A stretch of DNA of 64,000 nt from Amphibalanus amphitrite (taxonomy: Eukaryota; Arthropoda; Thecostraca; Balanomorpha; Balanidae): contig NW_024882024.1 in the NCBI RefSeq assembly GCF_019059575.1, positions 248,001 to 312,000 on the forward strand, given 5' to 3'. Both the position numbers and the translations under genes were made by a program. A model generated the notes under the pieces. The model did no database searches. It was given only the letters and a program-made list of their open reading frames with translations, and was not told the DNA's origin. This document shows, one piece after another, positions 11,332-24,075 of the stretch. Position 1 is the stretch's first letter. Each line of letters opens with the position of its first letter.

Positions 11332-13441
11332 CATGGGTGGAGAATGTTTGAAAAAGTTACCCCGGCCGGCGACCGATAGTCGGAAAGACGACTAAGCTCA
11401 CGTTGTTGTCAACGGTCATCATAAACAAACCCCTATTCTGACCCATGGAAATGGAATAATGGACGTTGTGTTTGTTCAAGGGTGAGCGTTGCATCCGACA
11501 TTGTATCATTCATAACATTGTTGGCGATGATTGAAAAGGCGATTTTCTTTTAAGTGATTTTTTTTACTTAAACTTATGCAATTTCACAACATATCCAAAC
11601 CATACCTATCATGAGTCATTATGAGTAAATGTTGCGTTTTCAGCTTTTTATTGTGTCTCAAAATAGCTACAAAAAGATGACAGCTCACCTCGTAGGAGCT
11701 TTACAGAGAAAATTGAACGTTCGAACCAAAGCACTAAAATGGGTCACTGACATCCAGGGACACAGTCTTTTTCAATGTTGGGTGGCTCAACCTCTTATAA
11801 GACAAACAGGGAGTCTATATCGCGGTGCGGACGGCCAGCTGGTCTGCTCCGATTCACTGCCCATCACGATGGGTGTGTATCAGGGTACAGCTCTGGGTCC
11901 AATTTTGTTTTCAATTTTCTGCAACGATCTGGCTCTACATGCTTCTGATGCAACCATCATTCAGTACGCTGATGACGTGCAAATCGCTGTACGCGGTAAA
12001 AAGAGCCACTTACCTGAGCTCATTGCTACCATGGAGAACCACCTTGGTGCTCTCGCCGACTGGTTCAGCTCTAACAGGATGAAAATTAACCATTCTAAGA
12101 CACAGCTCATCGTTCATGGCACAAAAAGAACTTTGCAAAGCATCCCACCTGTTACGATTAAGTTTGGTTCATCGTTCATCACTGAAAGTCAAACTGTGAA
12201 AAATCTTGGACTTACCATGGATCGCTGCCTGAGTTTTGATGATCACATCACTCACCTTGTCGCAAAATCAACTGGCATCCTCATCTCTTTAGCTCACTCT
12301 AGACACGTGCTGCCTTCTTGGACTGTCTCGTATGTGGTGAATGCTCTTGTGGTCAGTTCAATACGTTATTGTGTGTCTGTGTATGGCTCATGCAATGATT
12401 CCCAGTTGCACCGTGTGCAGAAACTCTTGAATTTCTGCGCACGTGTCATTGGTGGTCGGCCCAAGTATGATCGGGTATCCGATGTACTTCGGCAGCTGGG
12501 CTGGCTCTCAGCGAGGCAGCTCGTCAGCTATCATAGGCTGTGTCTGATCAAGACTGCGCTTGATACCCAGTTGCCAGCGGATATTGCAGCGATGCTTTCA
12601 TGTGTCGACACCCCATCACACTCGGCAGTCTGGCCAGTTACAGTGCCCACGTGCAAAGACATGCTCTGGTGCTAGGCGTCTATCTCATGCCAGTGCGTTA
12701 TTTAACAGACTGCCCAATGAGCTGCAGTCTCTGTCGCGGCCTGCCTTCAAACGACAGCTGAGACTTCTGCTGCTTCGGGAGGTAGGATAGGTTCGTGGAG
12801 TGCCATGTCTTATCGCGTGTTTCTCCTCTTCATTTTATGTCATCACTGTTTTATATCTTATGACTTGTATGTGTGACTCGGGCGCTGGAAGAGCCACTTC
12901 TCAGTGGATGCAACCACGAATAAACTATGAACTATGAACTATCCAGGGATATCGACCGGTCCCGGTCTCGTAGCTCAATCGCTTGAGCGTTAGACTCCGC
13001 GTGGCGAGAGCACGCGTTCCGGTTACAACAGTCCGAGCTCGAAGCGTGACGGACGCCCGGTGTATGAGCATCCTGACGGCTACGCCCTGACGGTATGGTT
13101 GCGTTTTGTGGCAGGCCAGTCGAAGGCAGTGAGGTGAAGCAGTGGTTCCAAAAAAAAGTGCGCCGAAGGCGCGCCAAATTTTCGAAACTGAACACGATTT
13201 GAGAGCAATCTTGGCATTGGCAACCACACGCGGGTCCTAGGGCTCAACGCCACCGCATGGTAAGTAGAGTACCTAAATAGTGTAAATACCTTCCTGATCT
13301 GCAGTATTACGCCCATGGCAGTCAACATCCAAAAAAACGACAGTTTTCTGTTCTCGTATGGCGACAGCTTTTAGGATTTACAAGAGTGGAAAAGTTACCC
13401 CGGCCACGGCCGGGGTGGCCGGGGCAGGTTCTCCACCCATG
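11332..13441 (+). mobile_element. Inner copy of the same transposon, inserted in opposite orientation, with 8-bp duplication
   Basis: Termini are CATGGGTGGAGAA and TTCTCCACCCATG. The 8-bp duplication AGGGGTTT lies at 11324-11331 and 13442-13449 and is perfect. The element sits inside the outer copy, producing a fold-back region of more than 900 bp per arm. It carries a 5'-truncated LINE between 11819 and 12947. An 8-bp duplication and CA/TG tips suit a hAT-type transposon, but no transposase remains to confirm this. Confidence 0.8.
11819..12947 (+). pseudogene. 5'-truncated CR1/L2-like LINE reverse transcriptase fragment
   Basis: The frame encodes the C-terminal part of a non-LTR reverse transcriptase. 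A GVYQGTALGPILFS segment corresponds to the conserved GxPQGSxLGPxLF motif. The YADD catalytic box lies at 11965-11976 and is followed by LADWFSSNRMKINHSKT and NLGLTMD. A frameshift around 12600-12615 moves the ending (PRAKTCSGARRLSHASALFNRLP) into another frame, which stops at about 12789. The 3' end has an ACTATGA-type microsatellite tail, typical of CR1/L2-group elements. The open frame begins upstream at 11629, but comparison with 10930-10960 shows that the LINE starts near 11819 and the preceding codons belong to the host transposon. The endonuclease and N-terminal part are missing. Confidence 0.8.
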
Positions 13442-13552
13442 AGGGGTTTGTTTATGATGATCGTTGACAACAACGTGAGCTTAGTCGTCTTTCCGACTAT
13501 CGGTCGCCGGCCGGGGTAACTTTTTCAAACATTCTCCACCCATGGTTCAATG

Positions 13553-16500
13553 ACAACTTCACAACAATGACACACATGACAATTTCATGCAACATTTGGT
13601 AGCTAATAATGACGGCGTAATATATAAATTTCTTAGTTATGACAGCTGCAAAGTATTGCCCTGTGTCATAAAATAAAAAAAATATCGCTCTTGGACGCTC
13701 TTATGCTATTGTGTCAGTGTGCAAAAGTGAGGTTTAAAATGCTTGCCGATGTCAGACGTCAGGTAGTCGCGCTGCAGGGCGGATCCAGCCCACGGGCCGG
13801 AGGATGCTTACTTCTGATTTTGTTTATTTCAGTGTGCTTACCGTTACCAAGAAGATAGTCATGCAAATGACAAGACGATTGAGCTTATGATGAGCTCAAT
13901 TTCTAACAACATTTTTTTCTGCCAACAGCAAAGGGAACCATGGCTAGCCAATTGACAGCAGTGCAACATTGTCTTACCTCCAAGTTTCTTCAAACCTGAA
14001 AAGAATCGAAATGGCGATGCTTTATTTTTAGACTAGTCTCAATGCATAGGTCTCACCGGTCTCACAATACATCTGTCTTACCATGACCTAACATGAATTA
14101 AAAAATAATACAGATTTACCTATATCATTGCACCTAATAACAAATTGCTGCTAACTCCCCAGCCGTTATCTCACCGAAACACAAACTGAGGAGACATAAA
14201 AAAGAAAAGTCATTGAGAATGAAATGTGAACAACATATTTCTGTCTTTCACTTTTGTCCCACAGCGTCGCAGCCCGGTTTTCCTTGATGCCTCAGCTCGC
14301 TCGGTTCCCGCCTTCCTTTGTAAATGGCGGGCGGAGCGGCGGGCGCGCTGGCTCCGTTTTGTTTTGACGCACCGACCGAACGATCACCGGTGCATCCTGC
14401 ATGCCAATGGGCCGGCCTGGACGACGCGACCGCTCCGAGCGCGCCGCACCGCCGCCAACAGCGCCACGATGCGATGATCGGCTGCGTCCCGAGCGGCAAC
14501 AATAGCGCAGCTGCGGCAAACAGCGGCGCACCGCCGCAGCGCGCCACATTATCCGACGCCCGATCCCCGGGGCCGCGCCGGCGCGCACATCATTTGAAAA
14601 GCAATCAAGAATTAAACATAGCTTCCATCTCCATGGCCGTTGTATTATTCATACCCTGGGTGGCGCGCTGTCGGCGCCGACGGCGTCGGTGGTGGCGCGC
14701 GCGCGAATTATTGGCGCATATTTCGATGACCGGCCGTCGCCGGGGAAGTAACGGGGTGGAAGATCAGCGGCTCGGCGCCGGAGGCCACTCGGGGCGATGG
14801 AAAACCGGCACTGGTGGATGTTATGGAGGGTCCACTGTCCAAAATTCAGCGCAGGATCGGTAAGGAGTGCCTCACGTGGTCGATGCGGCTTATTTGAGTT
14901 TGTATCAATATGGAGTGTGTCATGGATAGCCGGTATGGAATGATGTAATTTCTCAGGGTCTTATCATTACGTCGTATGGGGCTAGTACGTTTGAGTATCA
15001 CCGTACCATTATCAGGAACTTGGTGTTGTAGTTTTAGGGGTCGACCACCGGCTATGAACATTTCAGTGTGTTAGGTACTGTTCACGGTCACATCATTGTG
15101 TGACTGTGTCACGGGCAAGGGCACACTACGTTGCATGTCATGGTTCGGAAGCCACCGTGTCAGTGTGTTACCGTGTCACTGTACCAGCTCTGCTCGGTGT
15201 GGGCGCCTCCTCAGACAGGAGGCGACTCGACTCGCTACCATTCTGCTACCGGTGTGGGAGGCGCCCCAAGGTCCTCCGTCCGCACGGAGGCCGAATGGCG
15301 GAACTCGGTCGCGATTGATGCCGGCAGCGGTGTGAGCCGCTCTTTAGCTCACCTCCGGTGGCCCGCCCCCCGCAGGTGCGGTCAGCAGTGTCTGACCTTT
15401 GCGGCGTGGACGGGCTGATTGGATGGTAGTCAGTAGTCACTGCCGCTCTTCAGACCAATGGAGGAGCTTACTGTCGCTGCATTCGAGCTCGCGCTCACCG
15501 ACCGCTCATCTGTCGTGTATGACCCCACAACTCTGCCGCTATGACAAAGTCTCAGAGTTGAGTTGACCGCAGCTTCCTAGACCCATCTCCAGTGTCTTAC
15601 CACTCAATCAGAAAGTCTTGCCAGACGGCCCTCCCTTCAGCAGCGCGCCCCCGCGTCAGACTCGGGCCGCCCCGCCCGCGGTCACCGGTAGCTGCTCGTC
15701 GTCGTCGGCACCGTCGTCGGAACCGTCGTAACGCTCTCAGTCGACTTCCGACAGGCCGCCGACCGCATCCATCGACGAACATAATCGTCCGGGCGGCTGC
15801 TGACCGGCGCGGCGGCCGGCCGGCTCGCCCGTATGGATTTTACCGCCTTTTAGCCGGATTGATCTTGGATTCTGTGCGCGGTGCAGCGCGTCCATTCACC
15901 GTGCCCGAGGGTACACATATCGAGCGATCCTGGTCATAAAGCGGCACGTCTCTCGGCCGTTATTGTCGCCGCGCTGATAGTGCATCGGTGCGCGCCGCCG
16001 GCGGCCATCTTGGCTGGACCGCTGACCACCGGCTACTTATTGCCATCATAGATTGTCGAACGAGCCCCGCCGAGGTAACGGCCTCCCAGGGATCGCCAGC
16101 GCTCGCCGCGCCACATATGAACGAGGAAATGGAAAGGAGATTAAAGAAATAACTTGGAGCCGATGGCGGCCGGCGCACCCCGGTGGCTCGTAAAAACGGC
16201 AGAAAACTTGAGGCGCGGCGGTCCGTACGGAGCTATGTTTCGGTTAACTGGACAAGGAGTGGTCAGTTCGGGGCGCTCGGAGGCTGAGCCGAGTGGCCGC
16301 ACGTGGTCGTGGCAACCTGTAACGGGGCCGTGCCAACAGCCAGGTGCCTATACTTACTCGCTGACTGCTTAGGCAAAACGGCACTCGAGCTTCGCGGAGT
16401 GTTGGTAGGTACTTGGTAGGGTAATGAGAAATCAAACAGAGGGCTAACAAATAATGATTATATATATGCAGGATCACCGCACCAATGCTGTGACCGTAAT

Positions 16501-17825
16501 CGTATACGGATAATGCAAAAGGAGAATCGAGGCTTGGAACACGGATCAAATGATAGAAGGAAAACCTGATAAGTGGGATAGTGATTGCACAACTAATGCA
16601 AAATCCACCTTTACTACAGGAAAAGAGAAAAGGGCAGTGATCTGCCCACCTGTCTCAGCAGTCAGCTGTCTTCCACGACCTTTTAACGATAGCTCATGCA
16701 TTTTTTTTCTTAGCAGGAAGTGTTGTGACTTGTGTGTAAGCTACTTACCTTTAACCTTACCTGTTCTACATAATTGCAAGATATTTCCTGAATGTTTGGG
16801 TAAGCGTAGCAAATAGTTAGGTTCCGCTGCTAAGATCTGTTAAGTGTTCTTTATCTGGCAGGATAAGTACTTGCGAAGCCAACAAATCTGAGACTCTTCT
16901 GATTAGGGTAAATTTTAATGGTGGTATTCATTATAATGTATACAGGTAATTAATAATGTCTGCAACATGATCGTCAAAAGAGGTAAGAGGAGAGAATCCA
17001 CTGACGTTTCAAGACTCGAAAAATGGTTTATCTTTCATGAACGGCTCGCAAAAACATAACGGTATGCATTGCGTAACATCAAGACGACTCATGCGTACTC
17101 TGATAGCGAGCTTGTGTACTGTAATATATGCCTAAACTATTGCATTTCTGCATTACAAATCTGTTAGTCATACCCGATGCCGATCTAGAAACACAAATGG
17201 CAGGATCTGGCAGCACAATACGCTGCATATGGCAGCACTATAAATAAGAAACGTCCGGCTATCGCTGGCGGTCGGCGGCCAATCAATATAGCCGCCTAAT
17301 TGGACGGGCCGGGGTCTGAGGGGGGGGGGAGCAGAAGGGGGGGGGGCTCGGGAGATGGAGCCACAGACGATATCCGATGCGGGGAGGAGTGGGGGGGGGG
17401 AGAAGAAGGTCTGAGGTGTGTTTGAACGGTGACTGAGCGGGCAGAAGATTAAGGTCAGCTGCTCCTTATGCCCATCCCAACCATATCCCTTAATGCTTGG
17501 TTTAAAAGCCAAATATGGCCAAATAGATTTGCATTGTATTTACATGCATTCACAATTCACATAGGGAATGAAGGATCTCTGCGTGCAAATATCTTAAAAT
17601 AACTAGGGAGCATTTCGCTTGCACTTGCATCCCGTTCTGTGCTGTGCCGAAAATACATCATCAGTTACATGCAGTTGGAATAAGATACGGAATGTTGAAG
17701 ATTCTAGAAGGCTCCCAAACCGCAAGTAGTTTTGAACAAAATGTTTTCGAATCACCTTTTCAATGCTTCTTTCTCACGCTATACTATAGCCATGCAAATT
17801 ATGTAACTTTGTTCAATCCTGCTGT
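13553..17825. other. Spacer containing two large GC islands
   Basis: AT-rich sequence is interrupted by CpG-rich islands at about 14260-14870 and 15560-16340 and by a G-rich purine tract at 17305-17410. The open frames in the islands lie on both strands, are rich in Arg/Ala/Pro and show no domain, so I do not call genes. GGCCATCTTGG near 16003 resembles a YY1/Pho site. A CAGGGCGGATCC string near 13777 looks like a solitary hAT end. The islands are more likely regulatory or 5' gene regions than coding sequence, but this is inference. Confidence 0.4.
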
Positions 17826-17973
17826 CGCACGCGGCGGAACGGGGAGGGCACCGGGGCACCGTGCCCCTCTTTAAGTCTGACATTTTAACATTAGCCCTAT
17901 GGGCGTTGCATGGAAAGAATGGGACCAAAAGTCGGCAGTTCCCCCCTTATTTGAAGGTGTTCCGCCGCTACTG
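17826..17973 (-). mobile_element. Short hAT-type MITE, copy 1
   Basis: This 148-bp element is flanked by a perfect 8-bp duplication, CCTGCTGT (17818-17825 and 17974-17981). The ends contain inverted GCGGCGGAAC/GTTCCGCCGC. The interior matches the element at 35851-36001 in opposite orientation, including TTTAACATTAGCCCTATGGG. Eight-bp duplications with CAG-like tips are the hAT signature. No coding capacity. Confidence 0.85.
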
Positions 17974-18289
17974 CCTGCTGTCCCTTACACAGGGACGTAG
18001 CCAAGGGGGGGGGGGCGGAGGGGGCGCCCGCCCCTCCCTTGGGGTTTTCAGGAGGCCCCTCGAAAGGATTCAGGCCAACGTGGGCCGAAGGCCCACGTTG
18101 GCCTGAATCCTTTCGGCCTGAATCCAACGTGGGCCGAAGGCCAAAATCACGTCGGAGGCGAACGAAATTCACGCGGGAATCTAAAAAATGACGTCAGAAC
18201 AATCAGGGCCCTCTGACCAGCCTGACAAGTGACAGCTAGGGCCCTTCTCATCTCCTGTGAATAACCACTAGTGTCTGTGTCTGACCGCT

Positions 18290-18720
18290 AGGGCCCCTCT
18301 GACTCCTCATTAGAGAGGAGGCCCTCTGTGGGTAGGAGGCCCTGTGTAGAGAGGAGGCCCCCTTAGAGAGTAGACCCCCTGTAGAGAGGAGGCCCTCTGC
18401 AAAAAGGAGGCCCTCTGTAAAAAAGAGGCCCTCTGTAAAAAGGAGGCCCTCTGTAGAGAGCAGGCCCTCTGTAAAGAGGAAACCATGTGAGACTCTGAAG
18501 AGAGGAGGCCCTACATAGATAGGAAGCCCTCTGTAGAGAGGAGGTCCCTGTAGAGACTAGAGAGGAGGCCCTCTGTAGAGAGGATGCCCTCTGTAAAGGA
18601 GGCCCTCTGGAGAGAAAGACACCCTCAGCAGAGAGGAGGCCCTCTGTAGATAAGAGGCAATCTGTAGAGAGGAAGCCCTCTGTAGATAAGAGGCCCTCTG
18701 TGGGCAGGAGGCCCCCGGTA
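18290..18720. repeat. Minisatellite, 18-20 bp unit GAGGCCCTCTGTAGAGAG
   Basis: About twenty imperfect tandem copies, with substitutions and short indels. A few more copies near the right end of the same hAT-type element (21010-21075) show that the array belongs to the transposon. The long minus-strand open frame across it is a product of the repeat and not a gene. Confidence 0.9.
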
Positions 18721-18999
18721 GTCAAAGACAGCGTCGTATATTAAGAACATAGAGTGGAGGCCCAATGTAAGCAAATTACCTTCTGGCTTCTGTTCCCAGC
18801 TACTCTCTATAGAGAGTTCTCAGTTCTCACTATAGTGAGAACTGAGAACTCAGGAAACTGTACAGAATAGACTCCCAACCGCATAGACTCCCAACCGCGT
18901 CGCCGCCCACTGTAGGAAGGGACAGGGGAGGAGGTCCTCTGTAAACAGAAGGCCCTATCCTATGTAGACAAATTATTTGTATAAATGCGCTCAGAGAAA

Positions 19000-19830
19000 T
19001 CATGCCAGGTGCCGTCAACGGTTTTGCCGTCAACGGTTGTTTTACCTGCAGTGGCCGCAAAAACTGCCAAAATAGCCGATATTGTCGGAAACCAGTTTTC
19101 GGCAATAACTTTCGTCTCAAAATTTGCACGAACTTCCCTTTACCAGCATCGTGTTCCTCTCGTCAAGACGTGTGGAATGAACTATCAATTGACCTTGAAA
19201 GGTCAACTTGAAAATTTGGCCTCAGGTCAAGGTCATGACCTGACCGATAAGGGCTAAGTTCCATATCAGTCCATCCGTATCGTCGAGCCAAACACAACTA
19301 AGGTGTATTCATCGCTCTAGCATGCCTCTATCAAAAGTTATTCGCGAAAAACAGTCAGATACCATTGGTGACCTGAGATGACCTCAGGGTTATCAAATGG
19401 GGTCACGGGTGCCATTTTCATGTTCAGTGTGTCAAAGATACTAGTAATTCAGTGTTTTAGAGTGTTTATAATGACTTCCGTCTAAAAAGGCGACTTTCAA
19501 TTTAAGGTCGCAAAATTGACCTGACCTTATGTCATCGATATCAAAATTCCAAGACATACATTTTTGCATTTTGTCGCTCTTGTGCATTTGCATCTCTGAA
19601 AGTTTCAAAGCGTTTGGTCACTCCGTGTAGCTTTGGCAGACATTGAAAGTTTTTATATAGTGAGGTCATTTGACCTGACCTGGTGACCTGACCTTAAGTG
19701 ACCAGGGTCTGAAATTTTCACAACATATGTAGAAATGATGTAGGATAAAGTGTGCCGCGCCGCTGTTTTTGAGATATTCACGGAAAACTGCAGGGGATGT
19801 TTAACCCCCCCCCCCCGGCAGGGCGCGGGT
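19000..19830. mobile_element. Left-truncated piggyBac-type element (right end only)
   Basis: The right tip GGCAGGGCGCGGG abuts TTAA at 19831-19834 and is preceded by the characteristic C run. Upstream are AGGTCA/TGACCTGACC motifs at about 19190-19245 and 19515-19700. I found no matching left tip, so the left boundary is a guess. AGGTCA motifs and a GGGGGCCAAAAAGGCCCC hairpin at 20657-20674 suggest a second decayed relative to the right. Confidence 0.5.
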
Positions 19831-21127
19831 TAATGCATGAACACAGCAGCCCATTTATGTAATTATATATACCTGTGGCTGTGTTGGTATTTTTACGATG
19901 GATGCAATTACCCAAACTGTTTATCAGACCGTGGTGATATTCCCATAGCCATGCTTCGCACAACTCATAATAATTTATTTGACCGGGAAATTAATATATA
20001 CCTATCCATCGATTGTTTGTTTCACCTACGGCGTAAATGAAGCAAACCACCTGGACCTAGGAAAATTTACTAACGAAACCATGTTTTACTTACAGCAAGT
20101 AAACGTGGCATCATTCACACAGAAAGAATTGATAACCGTATAGTTTCAATCTTGCAGACGTCAGTCAGGTCAGAATCGTGACAAGCCTATTGGAAAATAT
20201 AATGAACTGTGTCCTGCTTCGAGAAAACGAGTCAAAACCACCCAATTCTTTCTGAATTACGTCAGATTATCTGTAAGCACCCAGGTGGCATTTACTGACA
20301 GGGGCACCGGGAAGGATCATCTGAGGTGAGGTGAGGTCATCAACAGTTTTTAGCCAATAAATCACGACATGATGGGGCTAAATAGTTGTTAGTGTACCAA
20401 ACTGTTCGCCTGGTCATGACGCGCCGATTGGTACCCAGCGTGACCTTCCTAGGTCAGATTTTGAAGTTGACCTATCTTTGTATTAGGTCGTTATGTCACG
20501 TCATGTTATTTAACGTCATGTTATTTGTTATGACCTCTGGCGACCTCAATATTGACCTGACCCAAAAAAGTTGTTTACAAAAGTTGTAAGTCGTTCAACG
20601 AACTATCAAACGCCGTTGCCGTTTGTCGCTACGATTCGTGCTTTTCGAGTTCTGACGGGGGCCAAAAAGGCCCCGCCTGATTCAGAGTCTTTCAGAGCCC
20701 GCCCGGAATACGGTTAAGCGCTTGAACGATATATGATAATACACCAAGTGTTACTCTGACCGTCATCCAGTATCCACCCATTCCTCGCAGATCCTCCCCT
20801 CCTGCTGCGGTTTGGCCGCCACCGCCGCCGCCGCCAGCGCCCGAGTTTTTTTTTTTTGCCAGTTACCATGCCACTCGGAGACTTGTGATATGCGTATGTT
20901 TCTTACCGCTGCAGCGGTAAGAATAAAGAAACATACCAGTGCGCTGGCCGCTGGCCATATGAAAGCTGAACAAAAGTCTGCATTATGTTGTATATGTAAT
21001 TATGTAGGCATGAGACCCTCTGTAGAGAGGAGGCCCCTTTAGGGAGGAGGCCCTCTGTAGGAAGGAGGCCCCCGGGATTCCTCCGCCCCTCCCTTGGCCA
21101 AATCCTAGCTACGTGCCTGCCCTTACA

Positions 21128-22715
21128 AGACATCATTAAATTGTCCTCTTCACTTGACTCAGTGAGGGATATTGATGTTGCTGAGAGCCATCCTATAGGA
21201 AATGTGCTTCCCTCAGGCGCCTTTAGTCAGCCGGTAGTCGCTCCAGCACGTAGCATCCCCAGGGAATACGTCTGACCCCTGGCCAGTCCGTTAATCTACG
21301 CTCCCGTGTCCGGACGCGTGTGGTGTCGCCCCGCCGTCCGGTCGGCCCGCCCTCGCGGCCGTCGCAGTCCACTCGACCGTCTACGGAGCGGGAAAGGAAG
21401 GCGCATCAGGCCGCAGATCGGGCCACCGCACCGCCGCACCGGAGCGCACCGCACGACAGCCGGTGACAGCGACAGGGGCGCCCAATCGGGCTCATGTCAC
21501 CGGCAGATCCATCGGCCAGCGGAGGGCTAATTACACCTGTCATACTGTCCACAACAAATGACCAGCGTCGGGCCGGGCGCTCTCCGCCGCCCGCCGCTGC
21601 CGCCGACGGGCAGAGCGACGCGTGCGCCGTTCCGACCGCCACCGCCGCGCCGGCGCTGCGCCGCCGCAGATATTAATATTTTGGGCGTGTCGCCGACGAA
21701 AAACGCCGACCGCAGCTATTGATCGGAGGGTGACGTCAGCGGCGCCGACCAATCAGAGCGCGTTATGATATACATATGATATGGAAAAGTCAAAATGGCG
21801 GCGGCGTCGGCGGCCAGTGGTCGGACGGCGGTTATGATTTGGTGAGGGAGGAGGGGCGCGACCTGGCGGCGGCCGCTGCGGTTTTTATGATCGGAGGGCG
21901 TGCCACGGCGCAGCGTGCGCCACCATCGCCGACGGTGCGCCGCCGCGGGCCACCGGGGCAGTCGGTGGGTTCGGCTGTCACAAAGCGCACGACGGATGTG
22001 GTGGCAGATAGCTGAATTCGGGATCGATCCGGCGGCTGAGCGGCGGCCGCTCGTCACCGCACCATGGTCGCTATTGTGGGGCAGGCAGCCCGACCGCCGC
22101 CGCCGCCGCCTCTCATATTCAAATGGCCCCGCTGCCGCCGCCGCTGACAGCGCCGGAGGCAACAAGAGTCCTCCTTTGAGTGCACCGCTCTGCTCGATCG
22201 AGATGGCATCTGAATGGCATAACATCATCAATTTGTAACAGAATGGAGCCGTCGTTCCGGCTGGCTCGTCGAGAATGACAAGAGGCCGCCTCTCAGCATC
22301 TGTTGGCCTTTCAGCCGGCTCTTAGGCTGGCTTATCTGTTTGAGTAATCGTTTTTATCAATTATGGCCGGCGGATCCCCATCAGGCTCCCAGAGAAAGCT
22401 CTCGCATTGATTGGGTCTTAACTTTTTGCATGATTTCTCGGCTCCTTTATGGCTGTGGCGTTTTTGTGGTATCTTCTACCTGTCTGCGCCTCAGCCAATG
22501 GCGAAACGCGAGACACAGGCGGTTGAAAGCGAGCCGTCTATTGGCTGGCTTCAGAACGCCATATGAATATGAAACTTGTTTTGGCCGCAGCTCTCAGGGC
22601 TGTGATCAATAGTGTGGCGGCATCTAGCCGGGTGGCGGCAGACAGTGCGCCGCCATCGCCACCGCTGCGCCACACCTGACGTGGTACGCCACCTCCGCCG
22701 CACCGTATACATACC
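21128..22715. other. Large CpG-rich island
   Basis: GC- and CpG-rich DNA spans about 21290-22260, and a mixed segment spans 22330-22700 with CTTTATGGC and GCCAATGGCG motifs. CAAAATGGCGGC at about 21791 resembles a YY1/Pho site. Frames on both strands are low-complexity (Arg/Ala/Pro/Gly) with no domain. It may be a promoter or enhancer region; no transcript evidence exists in the sequence itself. Confidence 0.4.
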
Positions 22716-22717
22716 TA

Positions 22718-24073
22718 CAGGGTGTCCCATAAGTTCCTTCTCACCTAAATTTTTCTTTTAGAGGCTCTCTTATTTAAAGCCACGCTTAATTTATTTTGTA
22801 ACTGAGCTTTTGGGGTTGCCATGGCAACTGTGAATGTGCTCCACGGTAACTAATTCGTCTAGACAAAATATTTTTTGTCAGAGAGTTCACTTCCTGTGGA
22901 GACGGCTTACGCCACAACATAGAGGTCTCCGACACGGGAACGTCTCGGTATTTAGTCCACACTGGGCCATTCACGACGGTTGAGGGTGATTGAGGCCATC
23001 CAGTATGTAGCCAATGTCTGTCGCTAACTGGACGCACAGTCAACAAGTGACGCCGATGATTTGTCGGGAGTCAATCGCTGCAAGTTTACGCTCTTTTTTG
23101 TCAGCTTTCACGAGTGAGCCATGTGGCCAAAACTGTGTGGCGCCAAAATGGCCGTCAAAAAGGTCTTAGCGTTAGAAAGTTGGTAAACAGGCTTTTCAGG
23201 ATGCATTACCAGCTGTCTAAGAGTATCATTTCGGGGTACCTAACTCAAGGTGACTTAAGCTCTACTTACCGGAGGGCTCAAAACAGTCAAAAACGTCTTA
23301 AAATGGCCAAACATGTGTTTCGTTATGCCTGAGGCTAAAAAACTGAAGGGCCGATGACATCAATGTGGTCATCTGGACTACCTAGTCCGTGCTCGAGACA
23401 AACCACCGGTGCAAACCCCAAATCGGTCCCATATGGGCGACGTAAAAGGCTTTTTTGTCATCCCGCTTTATTCCTATGCAAAAGGCCAGGGTCACGGTAA
23501 TGTGGGGTAATATGCGTCCAGACGCTGATGCACAATGCGATTGATACTCCAGAAACAGTCTTGGGACGCAGAATGCTTCTCCAAGAAGATCTAGTAGGAG
23601 TTTCAGCTTTCTAGCTTAACTCGAACCGCAAGTATGACCACATCTTTTTAGGAGAAAATGGCATCCGGGAGGTCGTAGGCTCATCTTCAAGCACGACAGT
23701 GCATCAGTGCACAGGTCAAGCAAAGCTTAGAAGCAGTGCCAGGAGACTGTGATAGGCGTGTGTGGTAAGATCACATCCCAGCCAACTCATCGGATCCAAA
23801 TTTCATAAAAATGTGTTGGGAATATAGAAATCGAGGCTCGTCGAAGCGAAGCGGTGTTTCAGCATTGAGGAGCTCACGGCGCATGCCAAGTCAGTCTGGG
23901 CTAACTTCAAGCCTGCTATGCTGCCAAACATGCCAGTTGGCATGTCGCAGCATGTATTCATGTGTTTGCCTATGAAATGGGGAGCACATTGAGGGGTTAT
24001 AAACATATCAAAACGCAATGTACTCTGTTTTACATGCAAATATAAGGTGAGAACGAACTTATGGGACACCCTG
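22718..24073 (+). mobile_element. Decayed Tc1/mariner element
   Basis: This 1,356-bp element has inverted ends beginning CAGGGTGTCCCATAAGTT (the right copy slightly diverged) and TA on both sides (22716-22717 and 24074-24075). The interior shows broken traces of a plus-strand transposase: a helix-turn-helix-like stretch around 23180-23330, a VMWGNM-like segment near 23498, a KHDSA-like stretch near 23690 (compare the QQDNAPxH block of the family) and a WPxNSxDxN-like stretch near 23775. Many stops and frameshifts make it a non-functional fossil. Size, TA duplication and tips are diagnostic of the superfamily. Confidence 0.85.
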
Positions 24074-24075
24074 TA

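Larger units (their letters stand above)
10412..13544 (-). mobile_element. Outer copy of a CATGGGTGGAGAA-ended transposon, split by an inverted copy of itself
   Basis: The outer element consists of 10412-11331 plus 13450-13544. It has CATGGGTGGAGAA at the left and TTCTCCACCCATG at the right. Its body is an inverted copy of the inner element, but it lacks the LINE at 11819-12947, so it represents the pre-LINE state. Several ACCCCGGC/GCCGGGGT palindromes lie near the ends. I could not find a clear target duplication around the outer copy. The superfamily is inferred from the inner copy's 8-bp duplication (hAT-like). No transposase was recognised. Confidence 0.7.
17990..21119. mobile_element. 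hAT-type composite element carrying a minisatellite
   Basis: Ends are CAGGGACGTAGCCAAGG on the left and the inverted relative of CAGGCACGTAGCTAGG on the right. A perfect 8-bp duplication CCCTTACA lies at 17982-17989 and 21120-21127. The GAGGCCCTCTGTAGAGAG minisatellite is present near both ends (18290-18720 and 21010-21075), which supports a single element later interrupted by AGGTCA-bearing DNA at about 19180-20700. A perfect palindrome, CTTACCGCTGCAGCGGTAAG, lies at 20902-20921. No transposase was found. Confidence 0.8.

Noticed and set aside
14324-14863. 179-codon plus-strand frame in a GC island
   Set aside because: Three frames on both strands are open, the composition is what GC-rich DNA gives, and no domain or splice structure is evident.
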